In this document: positions 45,470 through 56,378 of the stretch, piece by piece | Layout: the number at the start of each line of letters is the position of its first letter | How positions within the stretch are numbered: position 1 is the first letter of the stretch | Assembly: GCF_033473495.1 (NCBI RefSeq) | Contig: NC_088936.1 | Coordinates: forward strand, 2,666,001 to 2,730,000 | Direction: 5' to 3' | DNA length: 64,000 nt | Origin: Cercospora beticola | Lineage: Eukaryota > Ascomycota > Dothideomycetes > Mycosphaerellales > Mycosphaerellaceae | Position numbers and translations under genes: made by a program | The notes under the pieces: model-generated | What the model was told of the DNA's origin: nothing | The model's input: the letters and a program-made list of their open reading frames with translations, nothing else | The model's database searches: none

Positions 45470-47125
45470 TCAAGCGCTCATTTTCCCCACCTCGGCTCCA
45501 TCAGCCTTCTGGAGACCATGGTAAAACTGCCTCTCCTCAAAAATGGCAATATCATCTCCACCATATACCTGACCTTGCTTTTCAGCTTTGATGCGCAGAC
45601 GCCGAACTCGCAGTACATCCCACTCAACATTTCTCGTCAACCACCACGTCCAAAGATTGAACATCCAGGCGACAATGATCGCGGTGGCACAGATGGCGAA
45701 GCTGGTCTTGTATCCATTGTATGCCCATTTGGACTGGAACAGCTGTGGTCCTACTACGCCTCCGACTTGTCCAACACAACTTTGGAACGCCAATGCGAAT
45801 GCCGAGCCGGTCATACCTTTGAGTGTGCTTGATCTCCAAGGCCAGAAGGGGATGAAGAATACCGAGTAGAGCATGGTTCCCAGCACGCATGCGATGTAAA
45901 TGCCGATTCTGTTCGTGATGGTGAAGAAGAGGACGAAGCACACCACGCAGCCTGCCATCATGGGTTGCGTGAAGGCCGGACGTGTCAGATATGCGCGATC
46001 GAGAAGAAGTCCCACTACGATGATGGCAAGAACTGACGCTGCTGCGGGAGGTATGTTGAGTAGCTGGTTCCGTGGGAGTCCAGCGAAGCCAAGATTTGTC
46101 GTAATAGTAGGCAAATACCAACTCAGGCCGTATCCTCCAAGATTGATGAAAAGCTGATTAAGCATGAAAGAGTATGTTCTCGGATCTTTCAATGCGGCAA
46201 TCATTTCGTCCTTGTTGAAAGCAGATTCCTCAATCAAAGGAGCGTTCTCGGAGAGCCGGACCTCGAGGTATTCTTGCTCACGGGACGTCAACCATTTACT
46301 AGATCGAGGTGACTTGGGATAATCTGGCAGCACCATCCAGGTAACTCCGGCTAACAGAATTGTGTAGATGCCCTCGAGAAGGTAGACCCATCTCCAGGCG
46401 CTCATGCCACACATGCCGTTCATGTATGAGATGCCGTACGCGAGCAAAGAGCCCACGACACCTGAACAGTTTTGCCAGCCGAACATCCACATAATAGGTT
46501 TGCCCTGTACAGAAACCGGCGTTAGCAAAATTCACCGGAAAACTCAAAATGAGTGAAGGATCCTCACCATTTCATCAGAACGGTACCAGGAGCAAAGTTG
46601 AACAGCCAGTCCAGGAAACAGGCCAGCCTCCATCATTCCAAGCAAGAAACGCAAAGCATAGTACGTGTCTTTGTTCTGAATCGCAGCGTGGCACGCCAAG
46701 ACTATTCCCCAGCTGAGAATAATCCTCGACTGCCATACTCGAGGCGTCATTTTCTTCAGCATCAGGTTACTCGGCACTTCAAAGACGATGTACGCGATGA
46801 AGTAAATGCTCTGCACCCAATTGTATTGATCGGATGTCATGTTAAGTTCTGTAAGAATGTTGCGTGGTTCTCCGACTTGCAACACTTTGACAGCAGCAGC
46901 GTTTTGGTAGTCGAGATTCTTGGTAAGGTAGAGGATTCCAATCAAGAGGAGGAACCGTTGATCAACTTTTCGCATAATGGCTTTGTCGTCTTCGCGCGTG
47001 AAAGTGGCGAGAAAGGCTTCTCTGCTCCCGGCTTCGGAGACATTGTTGGGCAAGTTCGATGATAGCGATCGAACTTCTGGACTTGCTGGTATTTTGGCAA
47101 TCTCATCTGGAAGACTGGTAGTCAT
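45470..47125 (-). CDS. MFS transporter, ACS (allantoate/nicotinate permease) type
   Basis: Two exons (47125-46568 and 46504-45470) give 530 residues. The 63-nt intron falls inside WYRSDEM/GKPIMWMFGW. About 12 hydrophobic segments are present in two halves. Hallmarks of the anion:cation symporter family are KVDQRFLLLIGILYLTKNLDYQNAA in the first half, the RFLLGMMEAGLFPG motif, and WRWVYLLEGIYT before the central loop. Relatives include yeast Dal5 and Tna1, which import allantoate, nicotinate and other organic anions. It should sit in the plasma membrane. It is divergent from the flavin monooxygenase gene at 47584, suggesting uptake of a monooxygenase substrate (inference). Confidence 0.92.
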
Positions 47126-47583
47126 GATGGTAGTCGATTGATCCAGAGATCATTGACGAAGGGATAAGAGAGGTCCTTCTGAAACATTTTTGTGCCACTG
47201 ATGAGCGATGGAGTATTTCGCAACTGCATCCTGATTGCATGTGCTCAACGAAGTGGGTTCTCGTTCGGGTTGTCGGTCCGCTGACGACCAAGCGCATTCA
47301 ACCTCGTGGGCGACACGCGATTGAGGATGGAGCGATAAGATGGGCGTCTGCCAGTTGCGTTCGTTCGGATGGGACAAGTGCCAAGGTGAACTCATAACTG
47401 CAGTTATGGCGTGCTTGTGAGAGCTTGTCGGGCCAGTCGGCTTCGCTTGAGTGGGGAAGATATGCTGCGCAGGGACCTTCACTAGTGTGAGGACTACAAC
47501 TACACATTGACGAGGTGTGAACTTGTACTTCTTGATGTTTCAGTCGTCAGAATACTGTTCACAGGTTAGAAATATCGAGAAAA
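47126..47583. promoter_or_regulatory. Shared upstream region of MFS transporter and monooxygenase
   Basis: The 458 bp between two divergent start codons must contain both promoters. The arrangement favours co-regulation of transporter and enzyme. I assign no specific binding site. Confidence 0.5.
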
Positions 47584-49596
47584 ATGAGCTCACCAAAGCG
47601 ACAGGCGGGACGATCAGAGTTGGGCTCCAGGCCCAGGCTTGCTGTTCATGAGGCCGAGCGATCTTTCAGGTCACTCAGAGTTGCATCTGAAAGCACAGAA
47701 GTAAAGACGAACGGTATCGATTCTGGCAGTGCGATAAGGCCCAAGCGGCAAGCCTTCAAGTCCGAATTGCATTCGTCGAGATCTCCAGAACCTCAAGTGA
47801 CCGATGGCGTCCAGCATTCATACGCAGTCAAGAACACCTCTGGTACCAAGTTGCAAGCATTCCGATCCGAATTACGTTCGTCCAGGATCTCAGAGCCTCA
47901 GGTGACTGATGGCGTTCAGCACTCTCGCTCATCCAACAACAGATCCGGTCCCAAGTTGCAAGCATTCCAATCCGAGCTGCGATCATCCAAGACCAAACCA
48001 GCAGTCAACGACCACAAACCCAAAAAGCACATCCTCCTCAACGCCTTCGACATGTCCACAATCGGCCACCTCTCCCCAGGCCAATGGAAAGACCCCACCG
48101 ACAAAAGCACAACCAAGCGCCGTCTAGACTACTGGATCAACCTCGCCCAACTCCTCGAAAAAGGCGACATCAACGCCCTCTTCCTCGCAGACACCTACGG
48201 CGGCTACGATACCTACAATTCCAGCCTCGACGACTGTATCCGTCGCGCAGCACAATGGCCCATGACCGATCCCACAATTCCCATCAGCGCCATGGCAGCC
48301 GTGACGAAGAATCTAGGATTCGGGATCACAGCTTCGACATCTTTCGAACCTCCCTTCTTGCTCGCTAAGAGGTTTTCTACGCTTGATCATCTGACAAATG
48401 GTCGTATTGCGTGGAATATCGTGACGAGTTGGAAGAAAGCTGCGTTCAAAGCGATCGGAATTGATTCTCCAATCGAACATGATGAGCGATACGCTCAGGC
48501 AGACGAATACCTCCGAGTTTTGTACAAACTCTGGGAAGGTTCTTGGAGCGAAGATGCAATCCTTGCAGATGAGAAGAATGATGCGTATTTCGACCCGGAG
48601 AAGATCCGACATATTTCTCATCATGGGAAATATTATGATCTTGAGACAAGACACATTACCGATCCGTCACCGCAGCGGACGCCATTTTTGTTTCAGGCCG
48701 GAACGTCGGAGGCTGGATCGAAGTTTGCGGCGAGGCATGCAGAAGCGGTGTTTGTTTCTTCGCATTCGCCAAAAGTTTTGAGGCCGAAGGTGGAGAGGAT
48801 TAGGAAGTTGGCGGAGGAGGAAGGGAGGGACCCGAGGAGTGTGAAGGTTTTTGCGACGATTACGCCGATTTTGGGGAGGACGGATGAGGAAGCGAGGGAG
48901 AAATTTGAGAGGGCGAAGCAGCATGCGTCCACGATTGGAGGTTTGGTGTTGTTCTCGGGGTGGACGGGAATTGATATCTCGACAATTCCGATTGATCAGA
49001 AAGTTACGGAGGCCGATTCGAAGGAAGCGAATAAGGTGACGAGTTTGATGGAGGGCTTCACCACGACGAGCAAAGATGTGCCAGAGTGGACGCCGAGGGT
49101 CATTGCTGAAAAGGCTGCAATCGGAGGTTTGGGTCCAGTACCTGTTGGCTCGGCAGCAACAGTGGCTGATGAGATCGAGCGATGGGTGGAGGAAGCCGAC
49201 CTGGATGGCTTCAACGTTGGATATGTTACGACGCCAGGCACGTTTGAGGATGTGGTGGAGCTGCTGGTGCCAGAGTTGAGACGTCATGGACTGTACCCAG
49301 AGAAGAGACAGACGGATGCTGAGCCTGTGGCGCTCCGAGAGAAGGTGTATGGAGCGGGTCAGGCCAAGCTGCGAGACGATCATACTGGCTCAAGATACAA
49401 ATACGATGTGTACCAGGAAGAGGAGCCGCACATCTCCAAAGTGAAGGTAGACGGTGGTGCTGCTGAGAAAGTCGACGCCAAAGGAGCTGCGGAAACGACT
49501 TATGGCCGAGCCGATGACGTTCCTTCCGAAGGTCCTGTGTTGAGAGCTCAAGTTAGTCGAGATATTCCGACATGGGCAGTCGAAAGCTTGAGATAG
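47584..49596 (+). CDS. NtaA/SnaA/DszA-type flavin-dependent monooxygenase with repeat extension
   Basis: A single exon encodes 670 residues. From about residue 147 the protein is a bacterial-luciferase-like FMNH2-dependent monooxygenase of the nitrilotriacetate-monooxygenase class: HILLNAFDMSTIGHLSPGQW, then ALFLADTYGGYD, then NLGFGITASTSFEPPFLLAKRFSTLDHLTNGRIAWNIVTS, and later FQAGTSEAGSKFAARHAEAVF. Usual members start near that first motif and have about 440-480 residues. Here about 145 extra N-terminal residues contain 2.4 copies of a 35-residue repeat (units at 54-88, 89-123 and a partial 124-137). The C-terminal 90 residues are polar and also atypical. It should oxidise an organic sulfur or amine compound with reduced flavin supplied by a partner reductase; the substrate is unknown. 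Confidence 0.9.
   Translation: MSSPKRQAGRSELGSRPRLAVHEAERSFRSLRVASESTEVKTNGIDSGSAIRPKRQAFKSELHSSRSPEPQVTDGVQHSYAVKNTSGTKLQAFRSELRSSRISEPQVTDGVQHSRSSNNRSGPKLQAFQSELRSSKTKPAVNDHKPKKHILLNAFDMSTIGHLSPGQWKDPTDKSTTKRRLDYWINLAQLLEKGDINALFLADTYGGYDTYNSSLDDCIRRAAQWPMTDPTIPISAMAAVTKNLGFGITASTSFEPPFLLAKRFSTLDHLTNGRIAWNIVTSWKKAAFKAIGIDSPIEHDERYAQADEYLRVLYKLWEGSWSEDAILADEKNDAYFDPEKIRHISHHGKYYDLETRHITDPSPQRTPFLFQAGTSEAGSKFAARHAEAVFVSSHSPKVLRPKVERIRKLAEEEGRDPRSVKVFATITPILGRTDEEAREKFERAKQHASTIGGLVLFSGWTGIDISTIPIDQKVTEADSKEANKVTSLMEGFTTTSKDVPEWTPRVIAEKAAIGGLGPVPVGSAATVADEIERWVEEADLDGFNVGYVTTPGTFEDVVELLVPELRRHGLYPEKRQTDAEPVALREKVYGAGQAKLRDDHTGSRYKYDVYQEEEPHISKVKVDGGAAEKVDAKGAAETTYGRADDVPSEGPVLRAQVSRDIPTWAVESLR
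47743..47994 (+). repeat. 105-bp coding tandem repeat in the monooxygenase gene
   Basis: Units begin at 47743, 47848 and 47953 (partial). Each encodes K(R/L)QAF(K/R/Q)SEL(H/R)SS followed, in the first two, by EPQVTDGVQHS. The copies differ at DNA level, so the duplication is not very recent. Confidence 0.85.
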
Positions 49597-49635
49597 TCAA
49601 AGCATGATCGATTGCAATCTATGATAAGAAGTCAG

Positions 49636-51036
49636 CTAAACTAGAGCATCCACGTTGACCCCTGTCTTGTCACCAGAATCGACGCCTTCCTCTCCTGCTA
49701 CTCGACATTCGACCACACTCTCACTAATCTTATCTCCAGGTCTGAATATGTTCGACAATTGCAAACCTGCTCTCTCAATTGCATCGCGGAACCGAGCCTC
49801 TGATCGTTCTTCGCCTCCTGCAAGATGCATCATAGTCAAATCTTGACTACACATGAAAGGGTGCGGATCCTTTTCCGGGACGACCCAGTCGTTGATGAGA
49901 AGCCTGGAATAGCCAGGTTTCATGGCATTCCTGATATTGGTAAGGATGGCGACGAGATCATCTTGATTCCAGTCGTGGGAGATGTAGCGCATGAAATAGA
50001 ATCGCGCTCCCTGCACCTCGGCAGGATATGGCTTGAAGAAGTCGTGCGCACATGGGTGCACACGAGGTGGCAGCGATGAAGCCGATGCAACGGCACTAGG
50101 GAGGTCAAGAACCATGAATTTGCCCGGCGCTTCCGGGAACTTCTCGCAAGTGCTGATGGCGACGGAACCAGTCCATCCACCAACATCGACCATAAAGACA
50201 CTGTTCGGGTCGTTGTCTGCGCCTTCGACAAGTCGCTGATTGACAGGATAGACGTCGGTCCAGTGCTTGTGTGCAGCGTTGTACTGTGACATGAAGACAC
50301 CACCATCGGCGATGTAAGGCGTAGTGGCGAGGATGTCCCAGACATGCTTCCCCGGCATGTTGTAAATGTCGTTGAACACGGTCTCCGTGCCGGAAGGTGG
50401 TGGCTTGTAGCCATTGCCACGAAGTTTGGCTGGGAACTTGAGCCAGGCAGGATGGAAGAACTCTGTGATGAATGGTGGGCACGCCTCGCCCATCGGCGTG
50501 GTGAACGTGCGAGTCATGTTTGTTGGGGCGTACACCAGCTCGCCATAGGTATCGAACTGCTTCACAGCATTGAAACTGTTCAAGCAGCGTAGCAGGCGCT
50601 GTGTGAAGTTGAGATCGGCTTCGCACTTGGTGGCAATTTCTCGAGCGGAGAGAGGCGAAGCAGAGTCAACGAGCGTGCGGAACAGCCCCATATTAACGCC
50701 AATGGTGACTGATACGCCGTACCAAGGCTGACTGCGTTAGTGTTGGCTCACCCAGACACTTTCTGTACCACTTACATTCAGCAGGAAAATCCTCTGAATC
50801 GTGTCCCATGGCGTCTCTATTTCTGCCTGCAATTGCTTGACTGCATTCAAGACATCTTGTCGTAGGTTGTCGTCATCTTTGACAAGTCCGGGCAAAGTGC
50901 GGATCATGCCACGCAACTGCTCGAGGCTTTGTGTGCCCAATGCATCCCGAAGGCCTTCGAGCTGGACTCGTGACTGAGTCTTGGTATGACCTTTGCCTTG
51001 TGGCTTGAAGTTTTCGGTGACGACTGCGGTTGCCAT
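49636..51036 (-). CDS. SAM-dependent O-methyltransferase
   Basis: Two exons (51036-50776 and 50727-49636) give 450 residues. The 48-nt intron uses GTAAGT and a cagtcAG acceptor, chosen because it keeps the frame and gives LLNPWYGVSVTIGVNMGLFRTL, a normal start for this family's helical domain. The SAM-binding motif VDVGGWTG is at about residues 267-274, followed by a VLDLPSAV acidic loop. The catalytic-base region RYISHDWNQDD is at about 330-340 (His338). This is the fungal O-methyltransferase family that includes the aflatoxin/sterigmatocystin-type enzymes; members usually methylate phenolic hydroxyls of secondary metabolites. The actual substrate is unknown. It converges on the monooxygenase gene with only 39 bp between stop codons. 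Confidence 0.92.
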
Positions 51037-52475
51037 GATGATGGATAATGTGTACGATGAGCTTGCTCTGCGCAATGCTCGGACGTCGGTTCTTATCAAA
51101 GTGCGGTCTCGTCACCCTTCTCAGGAGCGTGAGTTTAAGACCCTGAATTGAGTGTCAAGATCCTGGGCGAATGACTGGCATATCGCGGAATGTATACACC
51201 AATGGGACCAAATCCGCAGGGTCACTTAAGTTGCTTCGCGGCCATGTTGGATTCGCAAGTGCAATGGCGCAAAGTAGAAAGCCAAAACGAGCTGTGCCGG
51301 GTTGTACTCGGCCAAGTTGTACTTAGTGCTGCCGTTTTCAGATTTTGACTTTGAGGCAGACAAGACTTCGTTGTGCGTGTGAAAGCTCTGAACAGTACTG
51401 GCCGACGTAGCCGACTTGAGGATAGCCCGTGAGCGATCGAGGCTCTGGTCGGGCTGAGCAGGTGTGGCGAGAATCTGATCTCAGGCCAGACCATTTAGCA
51501 CTTGAGTTGTTGCAAATCTGGCGAAAGCTAACGTTGCGTTGTTGCCAAAGATATCCTCAGGGGCGACACGCAACAAGAAATGAGGTGCTCCTGTTGGGTC
51601 AACGCGTGCAGTGTCATCCGCGGGAACACTCGATTTGGCCATTGGATGGCCTGTACAAACAGCGGTTTCAATCTGAGCTGCTGGTCTTCGATATTCTGGC
51701 CTCAACATATCGAAGGAGCTTGCTATTGGACACCACGTGCACAGGATCTGTACTGTAAGTCGGCATGCGTAAGCATGCTCATGATCATGGGCAAAGAAAA
51801 GGACAGTTGGTATGCCTTGCCGGTGGGGAAATTCCCGTGGAGCAGCGATGCCGGTAGTCTGAAGTGGCGGTCATCCTGTCTAGCCCTAGATCTTGAGCGG
51901 ACTCTTTCGACGTGGTGGAGGAGGGAGTTGAGTAACTAGAGGAAGCTGGGGATGTGGAGGAATCGCGTCTTGATTCCCGCGGGCGGAAGTCTTGGCGCGC
52001 TCGTTTTCCCGTCACGGTTGCACCTTCCAACCTCTCATCGCTTTTGCACGCACCGGCCCCTCGCGTTCACGAGATGGAAGCAAGTCAGAAGCCATGGAAG
52101 ATGAACAATGGAGGTGCTGATTGGCCGGTGATTGCAACGGTTCCGTCGGATGCATGCCGAGCCTCGTGGAGCGAACCATGACATTGGCCAAGGCGAGCAA
52201 TGCGAGACGCATCAGGTAAAGATGATGTGGGAGGCGCTGCGGAGAGCGAAAAGACGAGTTTGCTTCCAAGAGAAGTGCATTGACAGGGCATATAGTCCCA
52301 TCGTCTCTCTCGCTCGCTGTGCGTTTGGACAAGTCCGGATCGGCCGGGATTGCATTGGTGGAAAACACGAGAAGCGACCACGACCACGGCGACCCACTTC
52401 CTTCCACGGACACAACATCTGGGGAAATCTGGGGAAAGTGGGCAGCACGCCAGACTTTACCTCGCACTTCACGCC
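51037..52475. other. Intergenic, 1.44 kb
   Basis: This divergent interval lies between the methyltransferase and trehalase genes. Several overlapping open frames of 65-160 codons occur on both strands without recognisable motifs. I call no gene, tRNA or repeat. Confidence 0.45.
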
Positions 52476-54567
52476 ATGAAGGCTGCAGCATTCATTGCGG
52501 CCTTGGTGCCTGCGACTGCTGCATTGTATGTCAATGGCTCCGTCACTGCACCTTGCGAATCGCCGCTGTACTGCCAAGGCGAGATCTTGAGAGAGATTCA
52601 ACTGGCAGGCGCATTCGAGGACAGCAAGACCTATGTCGATCTGCCCACCATTCGCCCACTGGAGGAGGTCATCGCAGCCTTCAACAATCTCACCAAGCCG
52701 CTGACAAACAACACTGAACTGAACGACTTCCTCTCAGAGTACTTTGGCGAAGCTGGCAGTGAACTTGGCGAGGTGAATCCCGATGACTTGACGACCAATG
52801 CGACATTCCTGGAGAATGTGACCAATCCCGACATTCGCCACTTTCTGCACCAAGTCATTGACATTTGGCCGGAGTTGACCCGAGAGTATGTCGGGAGTGC
52901 AAACTGCACTGGATGCGTGAGCTCCTTCATTCCACTGAACCGCACGTTCGTGGTGGCAGGAGGCAGATTCCGCGAGCCGTATTATGTAGGTCTACATTGG
53001 TCTCGATAGTGGGTCAAAACTGACATTGAGGCCAGTGGGACTCGTACTGGATTCTGGTCGGTCTGCTTAGAACTCAAGGCTCCTTCACGGAGATCGCACT
53101 TAACATCATTGAGAACTTTGTGGATTTGGTGAGTGCTCCTCACAGGTGAGAGCATGCGCGAGGACTGACAACTTTCAGGTCGATCGATTCGGCTTCGTGC
53201 CAAATGGTGCCAGACAGTACTACCTGAACCGCAGCCAGCCTCCCGTCTTGACGCTGATGGTGCAGGCATATGTGAAGTACACTAACGATACATCGATCCT
53301 GGAGCGTGTTCTACCAACGCTGGAGAAGGAACACGAGTTCTGGGTTGTGAACCGAACAGTGGAAGTCGACATCAATGGAACGACGTACGAGCTCAATCAC
53401 TACGCTGTGGAGAACAACCAGCCTCGACCGGAGAGCTACATCGAGGACTACCACACCGCGACTAACGCGTCGTACTACGCAGAATCTGGCATCATCTATC
53501 CGGCGACGGAGCTGAATGAATCGCAGATCGCGCAACTTTACAGCGACTTGGCCAGCGGTGCTGAGAGTGGTTGGGATTACACGTCAAGGTGGATTGGCAA
53601 TCCACAGGACGCCATCGATGATGTTTATTTCCCTCTGCGCAGTTTGAACACCGCCAACATTGTGCCAGTCGACCTGAACAGCATCTTGTACGCCAACGAA
53701 GCAGCTCTGTCTGAATTGTACAACCTGACTGGCAACGCATCCGCCGCCGAAGCCTGGGCCGAGGTTGCCGCGAACAGAAGTGACGCCATGACTGCTGTGC
53801 TGTGGGATCAAGAACAGTGGGGCTACTTCGACTACAACTTGACCTCATCCAGTCGGCAGATTTACATTCCAGCTGATGAGAACGCCGCTCAAAGCGAGAC
53901 GCAAGGCGCTCCTCTTGGTCAGCAAATCTTTACACACATCGCTCAATTCTACCCTTACTGGACTGGAGCTGCACCGGCGTGGATCAAGCAGAATCCTTCA
54001 GCCATTCTGAGAGCTTACGAAAGGATCGAGACCGAGCTCGAGCGCTTCTCTGGTGTTCCCGGTGCGACCAACTTGGAGACCGGGGAACAGTGGGATGAGC
54101 CCAATGTCTGGCCTCCACTCACGTATATACTGATTGACGGCCTTCTAAATACTCCCGCTACCTTCGGAGAGGAAGACCCAAGCTACAACAGGACACAAGA
54201 GCTGGCCTTTGAGATTGCGCAAAGATACCTTGATTCAGCTTTCTGTACATGGCGCACTACTGGTGGTGCGACAGCGAACCTGCCTAAATTGGAGTCTGTA
54301 GATCCAGAGGACGACTACGACGGTGCTATATTCGAGAAATACAACAGCACTGATATCACCGCATTCGGTGGCGGAGGAGAATATGAGGTTCAGCTTGGCT
54401 TTGGCTGGTCCAATGGCGTTCTGATCTGGGTCGGAGACCTTTTCGGTGATCGTCTGGAGCTTCCCGCTTGTGAGCAGGTACTGGAAGAAGGTGGGGATGC
54501 GAGTGATGGCGGGAATAGCAGGAAGATTAAGAAGAGGGATGCGAAGTGGCGATCGAAGGGACATTGA
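52476..54567 (+). CDS. Secreted trehalase, GH37
   Basis: Three phase-0 exons (52476-52985, 53036-53128, 53179-54567) give 663 residues. Residues 1-16 are a signal peptide. GH37 signatures are clear: GGRFREPYYWDSYW (completed by splicing intron 1, which removes a frame-ending stretch) and EQWDEPNVWPP. Catalytic residues are the Asp of ESGWDYTSRW (about residue 334) and the Glu of GGGGEYEVQLGFGWSNG (about 602), matching D312 and E496 of E. coli TreA. It hydrolyses trehalose to two glucose. The signal peptide and many Asn-X-Ser/Thr sites point to an extracellular or cell-wall enzyme. A basic Lys/Arg tail of some 20 residues ends the protein. Confidence 0.94.
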
Positions 54568-54716
54568 GTTGATGCCAAGGAATGAGTCTACGAAAAGGAA
54601 TGAGGTGATGAGGTAATGTCGATATATGAAGCAAAAGATATACATACAACAGTATTACCGCAAACTTCAGGTATGTGGAGCAGAGTGCCGCAACGTGTGA
54701 GGTTATCTGAAGAACA

Positions 54717-55802
54717 ATGGCATTGTTGGCTCGTGCGACCGAAACGTGCAATTCCGGATCCGGCAGCACGAACAAACAAAGAAATATTCTCATGAGTTCT
54801 GGACTGCAGAGAGCGCAACAGGTCGATGTTAGTTTCCTGTGGGCGTTTGACAAATCTCACAGCATGATGGAGATGCGACAGACCCGCGGGAGGGAAGGAA
54901 TCGTCAAGAAGAGCCGAAGATTGCTCGAGGCAGAGGAAGACGAAGCAGTACTTGTCGCTTTGAAGGGTGGAAAGAGGAAAAGAGCGGCGCGCCAGAGTCC
55001 CCAAGCAGAAACGGAACCAGCACAGGAAACTTCGCCCCGAGCAGAGCAGGCCTCAGAGATTACCAGCAATGAGGTGGAAGTCGAGCAGCCATTGTCAGAA
55101 CAGATTGATGCAACAGAAGAGTCACAGGGAGCCGCCACAGTGGAAGCTCCACCACGAGCAAAAACAAGGAGACGTGCTGTAAAGCAAATTGTCACTGGAG
55201 CGGAGCCACCAGTACTGCAACAGAAGTCAAACTCTCCAGACGGCAGAGCCACCAAGAGTGAGAAACGGCGCTCAAAACGGCTACAATCTCCAGAGCCTGC
55301 AGTCGGCCTTGGTATTTCGAATGCTACGGCAACTGCACCAACGCACGTAGGAGTTGTTGTAGTTACTCAGACGAGCTCAAGCGAGTCTCCACAAGAGATA
55401 ATCGCTAGCCCAGCGGCAAAACGATCCGCGCCCGAGATTCAACAAGCTCAAACCCCAAAGTTGCGAAAGAGTAAACGTACTCGCGATGTCGAACCACCTT
55501 CGAAAACTGTCGTCAAAGACAAGCCAGCCAAGCAAATCACGAAACCAGCCACCAAGCCTCCTCGAAGATCGAAAAGATCCAGGAAAGCTCAACGTCAACC
55601 TGGTTGCTTGCAATTATCTCCAAACACAGTTGAGAACGACATTTATCTGATGGTACAAATTGGAGTGGCGAATGAGACATCGAAGACGCGGAGAAGTAGA
55701 AGAAGTAGAAGCAAAGAAGCTACTTCACCCCAGCCCAAGACGCCAGATACGGGAAAACTTGCTAAGAGGTTGTTTGAGAGTATAAGGAGTCCTGTGAAAT
55801 GA
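54717..55802 (+). CDS. Basic low-complexity protein of unknown function
   Basis: A single open frame of 361 codons is rich in Lys, Arg, Ser, Pro, Glu and Gln. It has several RRSK/KRSK/RRSRRSRSK clusters that look like nuclear localisation or nucleic-acid/chromatin contact patches. No folded domain is recognisable. A start at 54864 (MMEMRQTRGREGIVKKSRR) would remove about 50 residues of unlikely sequence and may be the true one. Composition suggests a disordered nuclear protein, which is inference only. It converges with the small secreted protein gene at 55948. Confidence 0.55.
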   Translation: MALLARATETCNSGSGSTNKQRNILMSSGLQRAQQVDVSFLWAFDKSHSMMEMRQTRGREGIVKKSRRLLEAEEDEAVLVALKGGKRKRAARQSPQAETEPAQETSPRAEQASEITSNEVEVEQPLSEQIDATEESQGAATVEAPPRAKTRRRAVKQIVTGAEPPVLQQKSNSPDGRATKSEKRRSKRLQSPEPAVGLGISNATATAPTHVGVVVVTQTSSSESPQEIIASPAAKRSAPEIQQAQTPKLRKSKRTRDVEPPSKTVVKDKPAKQITKPATKPPRRSKRSRKAQRQPGCLQLSPNTVENDIYLMVQIGVANETSKTRRSRRSRSKEATSPQPKTPDTGKLAKRLFESIRSPVK

Positions 55803-55947
55803 TTTGTAGGCGGAGATTGGCCTCATCGAGAGCATGATTAGAAGGAGCAGGCTGAAATTCTGGCTACTGGTGCGAGTAACATATGTTGAAGGGGGTCTCA
55901 GATCACACAGCCTCTCTCCTCCGCACTTCCAAATCCCATTTTCTCCT

Positions 55948-56378
55948 TTAAGACCAGCAACTACCGCGAATAGCACCAGCGACAAGGTTGTATGGTGCTT
56001 TGGTACCAGTTACAATACACTGGTTTTCCCCTGGTTGGCCATCGATGCCGCCTGTTCATTGTGTTAGCTCGGTAGTCCACACCGCATCATGCTCTGAAGA
56101 ATGGTGAAGTTGAATTTCGACGTACCGTGCGGGTGATAGTCAACGCAAGCAGTGAACTTTGGATCCCAAAAGCTGTTTGGGAAGACCGATGACCATGCAT
56201 CGCAGGCGTCCTTGTCCAGAGCCTGGTTGTCTTTACCGTCGATATTGCAGCGGCAGTAGGTGTGAATCTTGGCCATCGCTCTGGATTTCAGGGTCAGGAT
56301 CCTGGTTGCAGATAGTAGAAATCCATGGTGTACTCACGTGGCGGCGAAGACGAGGGTGGTGAGTGTGGTGAACTGCAT
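55948..56378 (-). CDS. Small secreted cysteine-rich protein (99 aa, effector-like)
   Basis: Three exons (56378-56338, 56280-56126, 56051-55948) give 99 residues. Intron 1 (57 nt) has GTGAGT...CTGAC...CCAG. Intron 2 (74 nt) has GTACGT, CTAAC and an AACAG acceptor. Residues 1-17 form a signal peptide (MQFTTLTTLVFAATAMA). The mature part of about 82 residues has six cysteines at 23, 25, 40, 59, 77 and 97, enough for three disulfides. Small size, secretion and even cysteine number are typical of fungal effectors and antimicrobial proteins, but I recognise no family and see nothing that shows host or microbial targets. If intron 2 is not removed, the frame ends earlier with a shorter product and only five cysteines. 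Confidence 0.72.

Noticed and set aside
51222..52387. Several 65-160-codon frames between methyltransferase and trehalase
   Set aside because: No frame has a recognisable domain or splice pattern, and they mutually overlap.
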